Both the position numbers and the translations under genes were made by a program. A stretch of DNA of 36,990 nucleotides from Chloromonas sp. AAM2 (lineage: Eukaryota > Chlorophyta > Chlorophyceae > Chlamydomonadales > Chlamydomonadaceae): contig QAXH01005999.1 of the NCBI GenBank assembly GCA_004335635.1, positions 954 to 37,943 on the forward strand. Direction: 5' to 3'. Shown here piece after piece: positions 34,473-36,990 of this stretch (positions within the stretch are counted from its first letter, which is position 1; each line of letters starts with the position of its first letter). The notes beneath the pieces were generated by a model that made no database searches, was not told where the DNA came from, and saw only the letters and a list, made by a program, of their open reading frames with translations.

Positions 34473-35758
34473 GTGTGTGTGTGTATGTATGTGTGTGTGT
34501 GTGTGTGTGTGTGTAGCACCTGAAATGGATCCTCCTCATTAAAGCTCCGCTGGGCCATGGCTTGTGAGGGGACAGCAGACTCGGGGCGCTCGCCTCGCGC
34601 TTGCATGCCCTCAGACGGCCCTTCCGAGCCGTCCAGCCCACCTCCTTGCCTGTTTGCTGTCAAACTTTGCTGAGGACCACTTTGCGCTGCTTTGGAAGCA
34701 TCATCGTGACAATGCCCTTGCTGTGGCTGTCCCACGCCCCGCTGCCCATTCCCAACACCACAAGCATCGTCAACGCTCTCAACTTGCCTCTGCTGTGCAT
34801 GGTGGCTGTGGCCTGGCTTGCGTCTGCTGTCCTGCTCTCTGCTGAAAGCTGGGTCCAGTGCGGGAGTGCTGCGAGTTGGCGAGGCATTTCGACAAGGCTC
34901 TTCCCGGCCCTGGTTACGGCCACGGACAGAAGACTTGGAACTGACCTTGGTGGAGATTGGATTTGAGGTACCATTGCCCTGGGGTGGGTCTGCTTCTAGT
35001 GGCTCTCCAGGTAGGCGATACCTCCACACGCCATTGGCCCCTAGCTTGACTAGCGAGGGGCTAGCAATGGATTGAGGCACTTGCCCCTCGCCCACCATTT
35101 GTTCCAGTTGCTGTAGAACTAGCAGAGGGTCTGGTGTGGTTTGTTTAGCTGAGTTGGTGGTAGTGGGGTTGGGGTCCCAGGCGGGTTGGAGTGTTGCTTG
35201 GGGGTTGGTGGGGACAGGGTTGGTGGTTGAAGGAGGGTCACTGCGGCCACTACGTTGCTTCTTGAATTGTGCAACCAGGTTGATGGCTGGCTTGGGTGGG
35301 GTTGGCTCAGGTGCTTGTGAAGGCGGCTGTGAGGCTGGCTGCTGTGGTGAGGTGGAGGCTGGTAGGCCGGAACTGCTGGGTGATTGCTGCTGGGGCTGTT
35401 GGCTGCCGTGCTGCTGTTGTTGGTTGTGTTGTTGGCTGCCGTGCTGCTGCTGGTGGTGGGTGGCAGGAGGGGCTTCACAGGGCACAGGTGAGCAAGGGCT
35501 GCATGGAGGCTCATCGCCAAAGCTCATGTTCGACAATTCTGCCTGCATGTACTGGATGCGGGTGTCGGTGGGGGAGTTTGGGAGCTCAGGTGGAGGGCCG
35601 AGGGGGCCATGCAAGCATGTGCCGCGCATGGGCCCCACAATCTGGAACGGATTACGCACTGCTTGTGCGTCCCCGTTGCCGGCATCAAACAGAGTGTTGA
35701 CTGCTTGGCCCACTGCAGCTCCCTTCTCCACCTCCGCCCATTGCACCTGTTCCTCCAT
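31876..35758 (-). CDS. Uncharacterised Q/P-rich, coiled-coil protein; 6 exons seen, 3' end unresolved
   Basis: I do not recognise a family. Exons on the minus strand: 35758-34520, 34095-33952, about 33650-33417 (acceptor uncertain; 33670 is also possible), 33189-32720, 32429-32250 and 31982-31876. Exon 1 (413 aa from MEEQVQWAEVEKG) has a short ordered N-terminus, a Q/H/N/S/P-rich disordered part, a LLVLQQLEQMVGEG helix and a basic/Ser-rich stretch. Exon 2 codes a helix with LLVLGEIEVLIRESLALD. Exon 3 continues with GLLDQHQVKLDMHRAPALD and NVVLDSRSEIEGIL. Exon 4 is Ser/Arg/Pro-rich and ends RQAEREEETRRQAL. Exons 5 and 6 are charged coiled coil. Exon 2 ends in phase 0 but no exon 3 acceptor fits phase 0, so a microexon or sequence error is likely. 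An in-frame ATG at 35857 could extend the N-terminus by 33 residues, but would overlap the divergent neighbour. The architecture suggests a cytoskeletal, centrosomal or ciliary scaffold, which is inference only. Confidence 0.6.
34440..34514 (+). repeat. (GT)n microsatellite, about 75 bp, with two ATGTAT interruptions
   Basis: On the transcribed minus strand this is a (CA)n tract beginning a few bases inside intron 1 of the coiled-coil gene, directly next to its donor GTGCTACACAC. Unspliced, it translates as an artefactual His-Thr repeat. Confidence 0.97.
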
Positions 35759-35830
35759 GCGTGTCAATGTCGGTTGATGACACGAAGCATTTTTATTGTG
35801 TTCTGGTGGATTTCGGGTAACCGGAGTCGC

Positions 35831-36435
35831 ATGGCTGATCAAAACTTCAGAGCACATACGAACGCGCGTGAAATGTCCGTTTTAAGTGGGTCACGGTTAC
35901 GGCATGTACGATTGAAGCACGGCTTGTTTTGCCTGCCCGATGAGGCCCGTCGTCATGTAAAGCGGCTTAGACACGATAGCAACTTAGACAAACCAAGGTG
36001 CTTGGCGGAAGTAGCATTACACTTGTTGACGGAACTGCAACCAGGTGCAGCTCTTGTTGGCAATAGAAGGAAGAGCACACACACTAATGTCTTATTGTTG
36101 GCGGCTCATACATGTACACAAGTGCATTGCAGCTTGTAGACGGGACGCACGCATAAAGTCCGGTAGCAAGCAACTAAGCTCAGTCCGCACACGAGAACCA
36201 GACTCACCTCTCATGCATGGCAAGAGAAGCTGATTCTGACCTGGGCATGCACCGTGCCCACAATGGTGCCATGGGTAGAATAGTTGCCAAGCCATCAGCG
36301 TCACGTTGTGCAAAGTCTGACATCATTCACGAGAGGCGAGCACTGCCTGAAGACACCGCACCCGTGGTGGCTGTGGAGCATGGCACAGATTATGGAGAAA
36401 AGACACAGATCACTGCAGAACATCGGGCTTCTTGA
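35831..36435 (+). CDS. Hypothetical protein, 2 exons (weakly supported)
   Basis: Exon 1 is 35831-36044, starting MADQNFRAHTNAREM and containing LPDEARRHVKRLRHDSNLDK and EVALHLLTELQP. Exon 2 is 36179-36435, containing MHRAHNGAMGRIVAKPSAS and ERRALPEDTAPVVAVEHG, and ends in TGA. A 134-nt GT-AG intron joins them in phase, giving 156 aa. The N-terminal part is basic and helical. I recognise no family. The gene is head to head with the coiled-coil gene: start codons lie 72 nt apart if that gene starts at 35758. No TGTAA was seen in the 550 nt downstream, which weakens the case. It could be a chance pair of open frames. Confidence 0.35.
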
Positions 36436-36990
36436 GTAGCTGTGTTCATATGTCTCACAAGTTGCAGTTGAAGATAGCATCCTGACGCCTGTGCGGTCAC
36501 TGAACTTGCAGTGATTTGATCCTTTGATCCCGTCCAGACTCCAAAGTAGCATTTCCAGATGAACAGCTGGCCAAGGTAGCAAAAGTGGTTGAAACCCCAT
36601 GTTTGCCGGTGCGTGCCTTTTTACATGCATGTACACGCCAACCGGAACTCCAGGCTCCGACACTCTCAAGCAACAGCCACAACTGAAAAAAGTTATACAG
36701 AAACAAGAAATGAACGCTATTGCAGCGCATGAATTGACCAATCAATAGCTCACGTTGTCAAGGTATGGGTGGGGGCGCGCTGGCATGTATGTGTCACCAC
36801 AAAACGTGCGGAGGCCAGCAGACACATCACTGTACTACAACAGTGTGGGGAGTATGTTCGATAACATGGCGGGCAGAAGTCACAATTCGATTCAACAGAG
36901 AAGGGATTCAGCAAGGGGTGGGGACGAGGGACAGGGTCACAGTTACTGGCGATGCCTTCCTCCACCCCTGCCACCACCGTCCCCGCCCCT
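36436..36990. other. No supported gene at the right end of the window
   Basis: Open frames occur on the minus strand to about 36.98 kb, but none shows a conserved motif or a convincing exon boundary. The final 50 nt are C-rich (polypyrimidine), consistent with an intron or promoter edge of a gene beyond the window. Confidence 0.4.

Noticed and set aside
34361..34519. Read-through of the coiled-coil gene's first exon into a His-Thr repeat
   Set aside because: A clean donor follows EEDPFQ and exon 2 continues in phase; the repeat is the intronic CA microsatellite.
35136..35777. Plus-strand frame rich in Cys, Trp and Gly (213 aa)
   Set aside because: Antisense shadow of the Gln-rich coding region on the minus strand.

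Overview
This is a nuclear genomic window from a eukaryote. It most likely comes from a chlorophyte green alga of the Chlamydomonadales (Chlamydomonas/Volvox/Haematococcus-like). The reasons are intron-dense genes with GT-AG introns, moderately GC-rich exons, long (GT)n and minisatellite tracts inside introns, TGTAA motifs (the usual green-algal poly(A) signal) downstream of stop codons, and a plant-type gene (PASTICCINO1). The genus is an inference. I see no bacterial features, tRNA, rRNA or CRISPR array, and no intact mobile element.

Layout. 987-5003 (+): RPT1, an AAA-ATPase of the 26S proteasome, 8 exons, 424 aa. 5.2-7.3 kb: no supported gene. 7327-7969 (-): small Mpv17/PMP22-like membrane protein. 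8661-13166 (+): class II (Sis1/DNAJB-like) J-protein, 10 exons, 386 aa. 14089-14823 (-): FAM32A-like protein. 14913-15167 (-): OST4, the 41-aa oligosaccharyltransferase subunit. 15360-21208 (+): PASTICCINO1-like FKBP-TPR protein, 14 exons, 617 aa. 21860-30247 (+): VPS52, a GARP/EARP tethering subunit, 16 exons, 775 aa. About 30.6-35.8 kb (-): an unrecognised Q/P-rich protein with a coiled-coil C-terminal half. 35831-36435 (+): a weakly supported two-exon gene, head to head with the previous one.

The exon models were made by joining conserved peptide blocks at GT/AG sites and checking that reading phase closes. For RPT1, the J-protein, FAM32A, OST4, PAS1 and VPS52 every junction closes in frame. 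This includes a 19-nt terminal exon in RPT1, and a 4-nt coding start exon plus a 16-nt microexon in the J-protein. For the gene at 30.6-35.8 kb, one internal junction and the 3' end stay unresolved.

The genes are ordinary housekeeping functions: proteolysis, chaperoning, N-glycosylation, lipid/ER scaffolding and endosome-to-Golgi traffic. They do not form a pathway cluster, and I found no convincing new biological system. The points most worth a second look are the OST4-FAM32A pair (89 nt apart, same strand, no TGTAA between them, so a candidate bicistronic mRNA), the microexons, and the uncharacterised coiled-coil gene with its ambiguous 3' end.
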